NCBI RefSeq assembly: GCF_007859315.1
Contig: NZ_VOHA01000005.1
Span: forward strand, 62,001-126,000
Direction of reading: 5' to 3'
Length of the DNA: 64,000 nt
Source of the DNA: Reyranella sp. CPCC 100927
Lineage (GTDB): Bacteria; Pseudomonadota; Alphaproteobacteria; Reyranellales; Reyranellaceae
The notes under the pieces were generated by a model that made no database searches, was not told the DNA's origin, and saw nothing but the letters and a program-made list of their open reading frames with translations. The first letter of the stretch is position 1. The number at the start of each line of letters is the position of its first letter. This document shows, in pieces, positions 9,001 to 18,900 of the stretch. Position numbers and translations under genes: made by a program.

Positions 9001-10389
9001 ATGAAACGGTTGCTCTCGATCGCCTTGATCGCTGCTCTGGCGAGCGCCATGCCGGCCGTGGCGCAGGATACCCAGGGGCGTCCGGCCGTCATCGCGAAGC
9101 CGGTCATCCTCGGCGAGAGCCACTACGAGGGCGAGTGGGGCCCCAAGCCGTACGACTTCATCACGCGCAAGCAGGCATACTGGACGATCCTGTCGGGCGG
9201 TGCCGGTCATGCCTACGGCGCCAAGGGGATATGGCGGTGGGGCGACCTGCGATGGGATCAGGACTTCCCCGCCGCGCTCAATGCCGCCAGCGCCGCGCAG
9301 ATGAAGCACACCAGCGACCTTTTCACCACGCGCGCCTGGCACAAGCTGGTGCCTGATCTCGACGGCACGGTCATGACGGCCGGCGCCGGCGAGGGGGTCG
9401 ACTATGCGACGACGGCGCGCGCCAGCGACGGCAGCCTGGTGATCGCCTACATCCCGACCCCGCGCACCGTGAGCATCGATATGGGCCGGCTCGCTGGCCC
9501 GGTGATGGCGCGCTGGTTCGATCCCACGAACGGCAAATACAGAGCCATCGCCGGATCAGCGCTGGCCAACAGCGGCCGCCGCGATTTCGCGACGCCGGGC
9601 AACAATGCGATCGGTCATGGCGACTGGGTGTTGGTGCTCGAGACAGGCCGGCCGCGCGCAGCGGCGCCAGCGCCGGCCTTTCCATTGAAAGTCAGCCGCA
9701 CTGGTCGCCATCTTGTGGACCGTCATGGCCGGCCGTTCTTCTATCAGGCCGATACGCCGTGGTGGATGATCTGGAAGGGGAAACCCGCCGACATTCACGC
9801 CTACCTCGTCAACCGCAAGGCACGCGGGTTCAACACGCTGCAGATCATGGTGTTGCCGGCCGGCGCGGCGCCGGAGGCGCATCTGGTCAACGAGCCCGAC
9901 GTCAACGGCAACCGGCCGTTCCCCAATGGCAGGATCCTCGATGTCGCCTCGGTGAGCGAGGCTTATATGCGGCACGCCGACGAGGTGATCCGGCAGGCCA
10001 GCGCGGCGGGCTTCTATCTCGTGCTCGCACCGGCCTGGTTCGGCGCCAAGGGCGGCGATTTCGAGGTGTACATCAATGATCACAACGCGACGGCGTGGGG
10101 CCGGTATCTCGCGAACCGCTATCGAGCGTACCAGAATATCGCCTGGATCGTGGCCGGCGACAGCAACGCCGAGGGCAAGGCTAGCGCCGTGCACGCTATG
10201 GCCCGGGCGTTCAAGGCGATCGCCCCGCACCAGCTCGTGACCGCACACGCCGGCGTGCAGTCGAGCTTCACGCAGTACCACAGCGAAAGCTGGCTCGATT
10301 TCAATATGGCCTACGACTACACCTGGGGCGGCGCCTGGGTCTACCCGCAGGTGCGGCGCGACTATCAGGGCGGGGTGGGCAGCCGATAG
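9001..10389 (+). CDS. Secreted apiosidase-like (DUF4038/GH140-like) protein with circularly permuted halves
   Basis: 462 residues. Residues 1-22 are a signal peptide ending AVA|Q. Residues 28-215 match what is normally the C-terminal half of DUF4038 proteins: the KPVILGESHYEG segment with candidate catalytic Glu39, RKQAYWTILSGGAGHAYG, then the beta domain ending ARWFDPTNGKY and GDWVLVLE. A Pro/Ala linker (about 216-226) leads to residues 227-462, which match the normal N-terminal half: PLKVSRTGRHLVDRHGRPFF, RGFNTLQ and WIVAGDSN with candidate catalytic Asp387. The protein ends just before the Glu segment would normally follow. Order is therefore swapped while all parts are present. It could act on apiose-type or other plant glycans in the periplasm or outside. 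Confidence 0.8.
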   Translation: MKRLLSIALIAALASAMPAVAQDTQGRPAVIAKPVILGESHYEGEWGPKPYDFITRKQAYWTILSGGAGHAYGAKGIWRWGDLRWDQDFPAALNAASAAQMKHTSDLFTTRAWHKLVPDLDGTVMTAGAGEGVDYATTARASDGSLVIAYIPTPRTVSIDMGRLAGPVMARWFDPTNGKYRAIAGSALANSGRRDFATPGNNAIGHGDWVLVLETGRPRAAAPAPAFPLKVSRTGRHLVDRHGRPFFYQADTPWWMIWKGKPADIHAYLVNRKARGFNTLQIMVLPAGAAPEAHLVNEPDVNGNRPFPNGRILDVASVSEAYMRHADEVIRQASAAGFYLVLAPAWFGAKGGDFEVYINDHNATAWGRYLANRYRAYQNIAWIVAGDSNAEGKASAVHAMARAFKAIAPHQLVTAHAGVQSSFTQYHSESWLDFNMAYDYTWGGAWVYPQVRRDYQGGVGSR

Positions 10390-10440
10390 CGCGCCAGCGA
10401 TAACCCCGGTTTATCCCGGCACGCGTCGCCATCGTGCAAC

Positions 10441-10459
10441 AATGATGTAAAGGATCATT
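10441..10459. promoter_or_regulatory. Inverted repeat upstream of the STN-sigma-fecR genes
   Basis: AATGAT and ATCATT flank 7 bp inside a locally AT-rich patch 46 bp before the first gene of the signalling locus. The half-sites recall Fur-type sequences but the spacing is too wide for a classical Fur box. It is a candidate operator or promoter element for the locus. Confidence 0.3.
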
Positions 10460-10504
10460 CTTAGCGTAGCCCGCCGATGCGAGCAGCCTGCGGGTCGATA
10501 ACGT

Positions 10505-11272
10505 TTGCCTGGTTCCAGCCTCCGTGCGCGACGGTCTTGTTGGGGGATTGCCCGGCGCTGCCGGGCAGTTTGTCTCGCGCTCGCCTTGATTCCAGGCGCA
10601 GGGGCCGCCCTCGCGGCGCCTGATGAAGCGATCGCTGCGACGTCCGGCAGCGACAGGAGCCCACGAAACCGGCTGGTCGCTTTCGACATTCCGGCTCAGC
10701 CGCTGGCGTCGGCGCTCGACCGCTACGGCGATGCCACGGGGCGCGAGGTTCTTTACAGCACCGGCATGGTCGTTAGCCGACGCTCGATGGCCGTGCGCGG
10801 CCTGCTGACGCCGGAAGCCGCGCTGCTGAAGTTGCTCGAGGGGACCGGGCTTTCGCCCCGGTTCATGGCGGATCAGTCCTTCGTCCTGGTGTCGACGCCA
10901 GACCACCGCCAGACAAGGGGCGCCGCCGCGGCACCAGCCCTCCAGCAATGGTACTACGCCCGCATTCAGGCCAGCCTGAGACAGGCATTCTGCTGGAACA
11001 GCACGGCGCTGCCGGGCAGCTATCGCGTTGCGGTGGTGTTCTGGCTCGGCCCCTCGGGCGACGTCCAGAGGCACGAACGGCTGAGTTCGACCGGCGCCGC
11101 CGATCTCGACGCCCGGATTGACGCAACCCTGCAGCGCCTGACCATCGGCGCGCCGCCGCCACCGGGTTTCGTTCAGCCCGTCCTCATCCTGATCGTGCCG
11201 CAGGCACCCGACGTGACTATGGGCTGCGGGACCGATGGTGCGGGTCACGGTCCGGCGAGATCCCGGCGATGA
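10505..11272 (+). CDS. STN-domain periplasmic protein with TonB-like C-terminus
   Basis: 255 residues. The start is a TTG two codons after an in-frame stop; no ATG or GTG lies before the signal peptide (hydrophobic to about residue 38, ALA|AP), so TTG is the only reasonable choice. Residues about 57-128 form a secretin/TonB short N-terminal (STN) domain, VAFDIPAQPLASALDRYG to FVLV, the module FecA-type receptors use to contact FecR. Residues about 145-240 resemble the TonB C-terminal domain (LSSTGAADLDARID, then IGAPPPPGF). Here the signalling domain is free-standing instead of attached to a TonB-dependent receptor. It overlaps the sigma gene by 4 bp, so the two are translationally coupled. 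Confidence 0.8.
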   Translation: MPGSSLRARRSCWGIARRCRAVCLALALIPGAGAALAAPDEAIAATSGSDRSPRNRLVAFDIPAQPLASALDRYGDATGREVLYSTGMVVSRRSMAVRGLLTPEAALLKLLEGTGLSPRFMADQSFVLVSTPDHRQTRGAAAAPALQQWYYARIQASLRQAFCWNSTALPGSYRVAVVFWLGPSGDVQRHERLSSTGAADLDARIDATLQRLTIGAPPPPGFVQPVLILIVPQAPDVTMGCGTDGAGHGPARSRR

Positions 11273-11781
11273 CGGAAACACCGCTGGCTACGCTTCGCCG
11301 GCTTTTTCTCGACTGCTACGACGAGCTCAAGACGCGTCTTGCGCGGCGCCTGGGTTCAACCGATGTGGCCGCCGACGTGATGCAGGACACATGGCTGCGA
11401 TTGGCGCGGGCGGACGCCATCGGTACGGTTCGCAATCCCGGCAACTACCTTCTGCGTGTCGTTCTCAATGTGGCGCAGGATCGCCGGCGCGCCGAGAAGC
11501 GGCATCTGTCGACGGCTGAGATCGACAGCCTGCTTCATCTCGCCGATGCGGCACCGGGTCCGGCGCAGGTTGCCGAAGCGCGATCCGAACATCAGGTACT
11601 GGCCGCCGTCCTGGCCGAACTGCCGCCACGCCGGCGGGCGATCCTGCTGGCGGCACGGCTCGACAACCTGCCGCGCCAGGAGATCGCCGATCGTCTGGGT
11701 ATTTCGCTGCGCCTGGTGTCGAAAGAGCTGCGCCTGGCTCACGAGCACTGCGTTGCCCGGTGCGGCGAGACGAAGGGCTGA
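11269..11781 (+). CDS. ECF sigma factor, FecI-like
   Basis: 170 residues. Sigma region 2 occupies about 5-80 (LARRLGSTDVAADVMQDTWLRL, which contains the core-binding and -10-recognition helices) and region 4 about 115-165 (LAELPPRRRAILLAARL, then an HTH around DRLGISLRLVSKEL). The protein would direct RNA polymerase to promoters controlled by envelope signalling. Its start overlaps the STN gene stop, and fecR follows after a 100-bp gap that contains a candidate promoter. Target genes are inferred to include fecR and the downstream exoprotein gene, because the same two-part motif precedes both. Confidence 0.92.
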   Translation: MTETPLATLRRLFLDCYDELKTRLARRLGSTDVAADVMQDTWLRLARADAIGTVRNPGNYLLRVVLNVAQDRRRAEKRHLSTAEIDSLLHLADAAPGPAQVAEARSEHQVLAAVLAELPPRRRAILLAARLDNLPRQEIADRLGISLRLVSKELRLAHEHCVARCGETKG

Positions 11782-11782
11782 T

Positions 11783-11817
11783 CGTGCGCGTTACGCCCGC
11801 AAGACTCGTCTTGGTGG
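11783..11817 (+). promoter_or_regulatory. Candidate ECF-sigma promoter upstream of fecR
   Basis: CGTGCGCGTT, 14 bp, then CGTCTTGGTGG, immediately after the sigma-gene stop. The same two blocks with the same 24-bp start-to-start distance recur at 12939-12973. The second block resembles the CGTC-type -10 element of FecI-group sigma factors. It explains the otherwise unusual gap between sigma and fecR. Confidence 0.6.
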
Positions 11818-11881
11818 CAGGGGCCGGCCTGGCCCGACGTCGCTTGATCGTGGGGAGGACGCTGCAAGGCGCCACACAGGC

Positions 11882-12880
11882 ATGAGCGAGGCCAGAAGCA
11901 AAACGACCACCCTCGATCCGCTGCAGCGCGAGGCTGTCGCCTGGGTTCAGCGGCTGGTGTCCGGCCGCGCCACGACCGAGGATTCGGCAGCGCTGCAGCG
12001 CTGGTGCGCGCGAAGCGCGGCGCACAGGGCCGCATTTACCGAAGCGAGCCGGGTGTGGGGGGAGATCGCATCGGCGGCGCGTAGCGTGCAGGCCGACCGT
12101 GGCGCATTGGCCCTGAACGCAGCGTATCCGCGCCGGACCGCGTCTCGCCGGGTGTTGCTGGGCGGCGGACTTGCGACGGCGGCGGCTGCCGCCTACGCCG
12201 TTGTCGATCCGCCGTTTCGACTCTGGCCGTCGCTATCCGAGCTCAATGCCGACTACCGGACCGCCACCGGCGAGCAGCGGCAGATCACGCTGGCCCATCG
12301 TCTGGCCGTGCGCATGAACACGCAGACCAGTCTCGTCGTGCGGCCTGCCGAAGGACTTGCCGATCGCGTCGAACTGATCGCCGGCGAAGCGTCCTTTGTG
12401 ATGGAGCCGCAGGCGCGGCGGTCGCTGATCGTGCTGGCCGCCGCTGGCAGCACCATCGGCACGGATGCCCGCTTCGATGTGCGCCACCTGCAGGGTGATG
12501 CCGGGGCGTCGGTGTGCGTGACATGCTTCGACGGCGATGTTCGGATCGAGCGGGGCACGGACAGGATGGTGCTCGGCCCCGGGCAGCAGGTGCGCTATGG
12601 CGCTGCAGGTCTGGGGCGGGTGGCTACGGTCGATGCCGAGGCCGCCTCGGCCTGGCAACGCGGAATCGTGGTTTTCCGTGCCACGCCGCTGGCTGAAGTG
12701 GTGGACGAGATCAACCGCTACCGGCCGGGCCGGATCATTCTGGTCAACGCCGAACTGGGCCGCAAGCCGGTCAGCGGCCGTTTCCGGGCCGATCGCATGA
12801 ACGAGATCCTGAGCCGATTGGAGCAGGCCTTTGCGGTGCGCGTGCGAATGTTGCCCGGTGGCATCGTGCTGTTGGGTTGA
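11882..12880 (+). CDS. FecR-family anti-sigma / signal transducer
   Basis: 332 residues. The N-terminal cytoplasmic part (about 10-80) is the DUF4880-type sigma-binding region, with AVAWVQRLVSGRATTEDSAA and WCARSAAHRAAF. One transmembrane segment follows an RRTASRR stop-transfer at about 82-107. The periplasmic FecR domain (about 120-240) contains TGEQRQITLAHRLAVRMNTQ, ELIAGEASF and GPGQQVRY. The C-terminus ends in a DUF4974/STN-like region with VDEINRYRP and FRADRMNEIL. ATG 11882 is chosen because the frame open upstream of it does not read like protein. It should hold the ECF sigma factor until signalled through the STN protein. Confidence 0.9.
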   Translation: MSEARSKTTTLDPLQREAVAWVQRLVSGRATTEDSAALQRWCARSAAHRAAFTEASRVWGEIASAARSVQADRGALALNAAYPRRTASRRVLLGGGLATAAAAAYAVVDPPFRLWPSLSELNADYRTATGEQRQITLAHRLAVRMNTQTSLVVRPAEGLADRVELIAGEASFVMEPQARRSLIVLAAAGSTIGTDARFDVRHLQGDAGASVCVTCFDGDVRIERGTDRMVLGPGQQVRYGAAGLGRVATVDAEAASAWQRGIVVFRATPLAEVVDEINRYRPGRIILVNAELGRKPVSGRFRADRMNEILSRLEQAFAVRVRMLPGGIVLLG

Positions 12881-12938
12881 CGCCGCTGATGACGACCGGG
12901 ACCCGCCGCTTCGGCGGAATCAGTCTTGTGTCGATACC

Positions 12939-12973
12939 CGTGCGCGTTTGGCGGGGATGGTCCGTCTTGGTGG
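12939..12973 (+). promoter_or_regulatory. Candidate ECF-sigma promoter upstream of the exoprotein gene
   Basis: CGTGCGCGTT, 14 bp, CGTCTTGGTGG, the same blocks and spacing as at 11783-11817. It lies 26 bp before the start codon of the giant exoprotein, which has AGGAG at 12988-12992 as ribosome-binding site. The conservation of both blocks and spacing in otherwise unrelated intergenic DNA argues for a shared sigma factor. Confidence 0.65.
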
Positions 12974-12998
12974 TAGAGGCCCCTGCCAGGAGTTGTCG

Positions 12999-15900
12999 AT
13001 GTCCGTTCCCGCCGCCGCTGATCGCGCTGTTGTTCTGAACCGGCGGCCTCGGCGCGCGTCGCTGCTGGCGAGCGTGAGCGTTGCCGCGCTGGTGACGGCA
13101 AGCGTGCCGGCCCAGGCGCGCGACATCCTGCGCGGCAACCGGACGGCGGCGCCGGTGGCGGCTGTTACGGCGCAGCAGGCGGCGGCGATGCAGCAGGCGC
13201 GACAGGCAAGCAATGCGCTGCAGCGCACGACGCAGGCTGTCCAGGCGATGCGCGCGGCGCAGAATGCGGCCCGCAATCTTGCGCTGCGGACGCCAGCGGC
13301 GGTTCCCAATGGCCTGACACCGGATGGCCTCGTGGTGGCGCTGGGGGCGGGCGCGGTACCTGGCGTCTGGACCGGTGCCCGGCTGCCGACGCAGACGCAG
13401 GTCGATGGTCGCACCCAGGTCGACATCAAGCAAACGGAAGCGAAGGCGATCCTGAACTGGACGACATTCAATGTCGGCAGGGAGACCACGGTCCGGTTCG
13501 ATCAGCAGGGCAATAGCACATGGGTGGCCCTGAATCGGGTAAGCGATCCGGCGGCACGCCCCTCGCGGATCGCTGGTCAGATCAAAGCCGACGGACACGT
13601 CTATATCATCAACCGCAACGGGGTGATCTTCACCGGCTCGGCGCAGGTCAACACGCATGCGCTGATCGCCTCCAGTGCCGGCATCACCGACGAGCAGTTC
13701 CGCACCGCCGGCATCTACAGCGCGCAGGCGGCAGGCGCCTACGTGCCGAGCTTCCGTGGAGCCGCGGGCCTGGTGCGGGTCGAGGCAGGTGCCGAGATCA
13801 CGACCCACACACCGACATCGGTGACGAGCGGCGGCGGTTTCGTTGCCCTGCTGGGCATTGGCGTGGAGAACGCCGGCACGATCGCCACACCGAAGGGGCA
13901 GGCGCTGCTGGCGGCCGGCGACGACTTCATCCTGCGCCGCGGTTACGGCACGGACGCCAATCAGAGTTCGACCACGCGCGGCAGCGAGGTCGCACCCATC
14001 ATCGGCGCCGGCAGCACCAGTGGCACGGTTGTCAACGCCGGCCTGATCTTCAGCCAGCAGGGCGACATCACGCTGGTCGGGCGGTCGGTGACCCAGGCTG
14101 GGGTGGCGCTGGCCACGACCTCGGTCAACACCCGCGGCACGATCCATCTGCTCAACGCGGCGTCCGATACGCAGGGCAGCGTGGTCCTGGCGACCGGCAG
14201 CCTGAGTGCCATCCTGCCCGAACTCGACAGCGTGGAGACGGCGCTCGACAGCCAGCGCTCGGCGCTCATCACCGCGTCGAGCGCGTCTGCGCACCAGCCG
14301 GTCGCGCATGCGCAGTTCACCAATCTCAGCCTGCTGCCCGACCGGCTCGACCAGTCGCGCGTCGAGATCGTGAGCGGCGGCGACGTGGTCTTCCAGCGCG
14401 GCTCGATCACCCAGGCCCAGGGCGGGCAGGTGGCGGTGAGCGCCGCCCGGCGCGTGCTGGCCGTTGACGGCGCCCTGATCGACGTTTCGGGCACGCGCGA
14501 CGTGCTGCTGCCCATGTCGAGCAACAATCTCAAGGTCAGCATCCAGGGCAACGAACTGCGGGATGCGCCGATCAACCGCGACAGCGGTCATCTCAAGAGC
14601 AGCGACGTCTGGATTGACACGCGTGACCTGGTCCTGGTGCCAGCCGGTACCGGTGGCTATGCCAGCGAGCGCTACTACACGAGGGGCGGGCTTCTCGAGG
14701 TCCGGGGCTACCTCAACAACAGCGGCCATCGGATCGGTGAGTGGGCAGCGCTGGGCGGCACGATCGCGTTGTCTGCGCGCGAGGTCGTAGCGCAGCAGGG
14801 CGCAATCTTTGACGTCTCGGGCGGTGCGGTCTCCTACGACGGCGGCTACATCCGCACCACCAACCTGCTGGGCAGCGACGGCCGGGTCTACAGCGTCAAT
14901 GGCGCCCCCGCCGACCAGTTGTTCTATGGCCTGGGGCAGGGCTTCGTGCGCAAGCATGCCCGCTGGGGTGTCACCGAGATCTGGATGAACCCGCTCGGCA
15001 AGGGCCGGGAAAGCTTGCGCTGGGAGGCCGGCTATACCATCGGCCGCGACGCTGGCGGACTCATCCTGTCGGCACCGACGACGATCTTCGACGGCACGAT
15101 CGTGGCCGGTGTCGTGGCGGGGCAGCGCCAGGCCACAGCCCGACCCGGCGGTGTCACCGACGGCTACGCGTTGCCGCAAAACACCGCGCCACGCGCCGGG
15201 TCGCTGACGGTGGGACGTTACGGCACCCTGGGCGTTGAGGGCGGGCATGACAGCAAGATCGTCGTCGGTGCCGTTGCACCGCTCGTATCCGCCATCGGTG
15301 CGGCAACACCGCTGCCGTCGGCGCGGACCAACACCGTTCTCCTCGATGCCCGGCGGCTCAACGACTCGGCGCTGGGCGGGCTCCATCTCACCACGACGCA
15401 GACGGTCGCCATCGATGCGCCGCTGACGCTGGCCGACGGCGGATCGCTGTCGATCACCGCGCCCGTGACCACGATCGGCGCGGACATCACGGCGCACAGC
15501 GGCCGGGTGAGCATCACCAACATCCTGAAGGTGCCGGGCCGCAATCCCGGCGAGTTTACGCCGCAGGCGCTGACGCTCGATGGCGCGGCCGGCGTGACAT
15601 TGAAGGCGGGTACAGCCATCGACGTACGCGGCGTGTGGACCAACGCCGTGCTGGATCCTACCCGTCGCATCGGCCTGGCCTACGTCGACGGCGGCACCGT
15701 CAGCGTCGCGACCACGGGCAGCGTGACGATCGAGCGGGGCAGCCTGATCGACGTGTCGTCGGGTGCCGCCTGGCTCGAAATCGGCAAACTGCTCGGTGGC
15801 CGTGGTGGCGACGTCACCTTGCAGGTCGGCGTGCCGGCGCACGACGTCATCACTGGTGCGACCCTGACGCTGGATGGCACGTTGCGCGCCGCCGGTGTCG

Positions 15901-18900
15901 CCGGCGGCGGTACGCTGAGCTTGCAATCGCCGGTGACGGTTCTGATCGGCAAGGACGCGGTCCTGGCCGGCGGCGTGCTGCGCGCCAACGAACGGGCACC
16001 CACGGGTGTCGTCCTGGCGCAGGACCTTGCGATTCTGCCCGGCGGCATCATCCCGGTCACCGTGACGGAGATGCGCTCGACAACGCCACTGGAAACCCCG
16101 CTGCCGGCCACCACCACACCGACCAATCAAGAAGTGATCGTCACCGCGTCGACATGGACGCTGCCGCCAGGCGTGATGCTGGCCACCAGCGACGGTCGGT
16201 ATTATGGCGCCGGCGCGGTCCTGCCGGCCGGCACGCGGATTGCCGCGTTCATGGGTGGCCTGCCGTTCGGCATGGTTGTCCCGGCCGCCGTGTTTCCGCG
16301 CGGTATTCCTGTCCGGCCGTTCCAGTTCACGCTGGTGGCCGGCTCCCGGACCTACGAGGGCTACACGTACCGGCCCGGGCAGAAGGTGCCCCAGGGCACG
16401 GCGTTCACCGAGGCCGTCCGCTTTGCGCCGCCTTTCGCCGTCGACCCCGGTCTCTTCCAGACCGGCTTCTCCACTTACAGCCTCACCAGCCTCACCGGCC
16501 TTGTCATCGGTGACGGGGCGCGCATCGACGTTGCCATGCCGGTGCTGCGGGCCACCGATACCGCTTTCGCCGCGCCGACGGGCAGCACGCCCGCACAGGT
16601 GCTGGCGCAATGGCTGCCGCCGGTCTATCGCGACGATCCTGTCACGGGGCGCCTGACGCAGCGCGCCGGCGCGAACCTCATCCTCGCGGGCATGGACCTG
16701 CGGGTGGACCGAGGCGCGGCCGTGACGGTCGATCCCGGCCGGTCGGTCCGGCTGGCCACCATCAGGCAGATCACTGTCGACGGCGCGATCGTGGCTCCCG
16801 GCGGCAGCGTCACGATCGTGAACGACAAGGTGTTCAACCGCGAGCCAGGCATGAATGCGCCGGGCCAGTCGATCTGGATCGGCGCGACGGCGGTGCTCGA
16901 CGTATCGGCGCAGGCCGTGACCGCCCGGGATGCCAACGGCCGACGCTACGGCATCGTCACCGAGGGTGGCGCCATCCGCATCGGCATCGACAGCGGCCAG
17001 AGGCCGACCGGCGCGCTGGTGATCATCCGCGACGGCGCGCGGCTGGACGCATCGGGCACGGCGGTCGACCTCGATCTGCCCGCGGGCCGCATGGATGCAG
17101 GCGCGTCCGTCACGCGCGCCAGCGCCGGCGGCACGATCGCGATCGGCTCGAGCGCCGGGCTGCTGCTGGACGGCGATATGCGCGCAGCCGCCGGCGGGCA
17201 GGGGGCAGCCGGCGGCAGGCTCGAGCTCACGTTGGAGACGACCTATGTCTCCAACACGTTCCTGGGCGCGGCGCGCGGGCCGCATGTCTTCACGATCACC
17301 CAGGAGCGCATCGGCCGCACACAGCCGGACGGCCTCGTGGCGGGAGTTCACGATCCGGCCTTGCCCTATGGACAGGCGCGGCTCAGCGTCGAGCAGGTCA
17401 GGGCCGGCGGCTTCGATACCCTGTCATTGTGGAGCCGCGACATCTTCCGCTTCGACGGTGATGTCGATCTGGCCATGGGAAGAAGCCTGATCCTCCAACG
17501 CGGTATCCTGTCGGTGGCACCCACGACGCCGGCCGCGCGTGTCTCGCTGGCTGCCCCGCACGTGGTGCTGGCAGGCCAGGGGAACATCGAGCTTCCCGAC
17601 GATCCCACGCTCTACTACGCGGGCATCACCTACACGGGCTACGGCTGGCTGATGCCGACCGTCAACGCGGGGCATCTGACGGTCACGGCCGACCTGATCG
17701 ACCTGCGCGACGCGGTCCACTTCGGTGCGCTGGCCCAGCACGGTATCGCACCGGTCCACAATCGGCCGATCGATCTGCCAGGCTTCGCCGACGTCGCCTT
17801 GATCAGCCGCGGCGACGTGCGGATCGGCAACGGCTCAGTGGATGCCGGCCGCCGGCTCACGATCACGGCCGCTCAGCTCTATCCGACAACCGGCGCCAAG
17901 GCGACGATCCGGGCGGGCGTCTACAAGCCTGATGCGGTTTACGATATTGCATTCGACCCCAACGCCGTCATCGCCATCCGCGGCCTGGGCGATGCGCCGC
18001 CGCCGCTCCCCGCGTCCGTCTTTGGCTCGTTGCAGCTGATGGCCGCCACGATGGAGCAGGGCGGTATCGTTCGGGCGCCGCTCGGCACCATCGTGCTCGG
18101 CGAGGGCGTGTCGAAGGCCGATCCGCGCTACGCCCAGCAGATGGCGGCGACCCTGCTGCCCGGCAGCGTCACATCGGTCAGCGCCGCCGGATTGATCGTG
18201 CCTTACGGCGGAACGGTCGATGGGCTGAGCTATACCTACAATGGCGAGAAGGTCGCCTTCTCCGACCTCGCCGCGCTGGTCGGCGACAACGGCGTCAACC
18301 AGGGTATTACACTCGGTGTCGGCCGCATCGACATTGACCGCGGCGCGCTGCTTGACCTGTCGGGCGGTGGCGAGCTCAGCGGCGCGGCGTTCTTCACCGG
18401 CCGCGGCGGCTCGGTCGATGTCCTGAGGACAGCGCTTGCCAATGCCAATCCTGCAGCGAACCGGGGCAGCACGCCGGGCGCTCGGGTCTACGCCATCGTT
18501 CCCGGCTATGCGTCGGCCTACGCGCCGCTGGCACCGGAGACCGGCGCCGGCGACCCGGTCGTGGGCCAACAGGTCACGCTGTCGCGGGCTGTCGGCGGCT
18601 TGCCGGCAGGCACTTACACGCTGCTGCCGTCGACATACGCGCTGTTGCCGGGCGCCTGGCGGGTCGAGATCGGCGGCGCCGCGCCGGTCGATGCGACGGC
18701 GCGGCTGGCGGACGGCTCGCACGTTGCTGCTGGTGTGTTGAGTGTCGCCAACACGGCCATCCGTGACGTGCTGCCCACGCTGCTGACGCTGACGCCGGCG
18801 TCTATCGTGCGCACCCATTCGCAATACAACGAGACCAGCTACAGCGCCTTTGCGCTCGCCAACGCGGCGACCTTCAACGCGGTGCGCCCGCGCCTGCCGG

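Noticed and set aside
13520-14467. 315-codon alternate plus-strand frame inside the exoprotein gene
   Set aside because: Arg/Gly/His-rich frame-shifted reading of the repeat protein, no independent start signal.
12771-17351. 1526-codon minus-strand open frame antisense to the exoprotein gene
   Set aside because: Arg/Gly/Ala/His/Asp-rich, no domain or signal; it exists because the GC-rich plus-strand gene avoids stops in this antisense frame.
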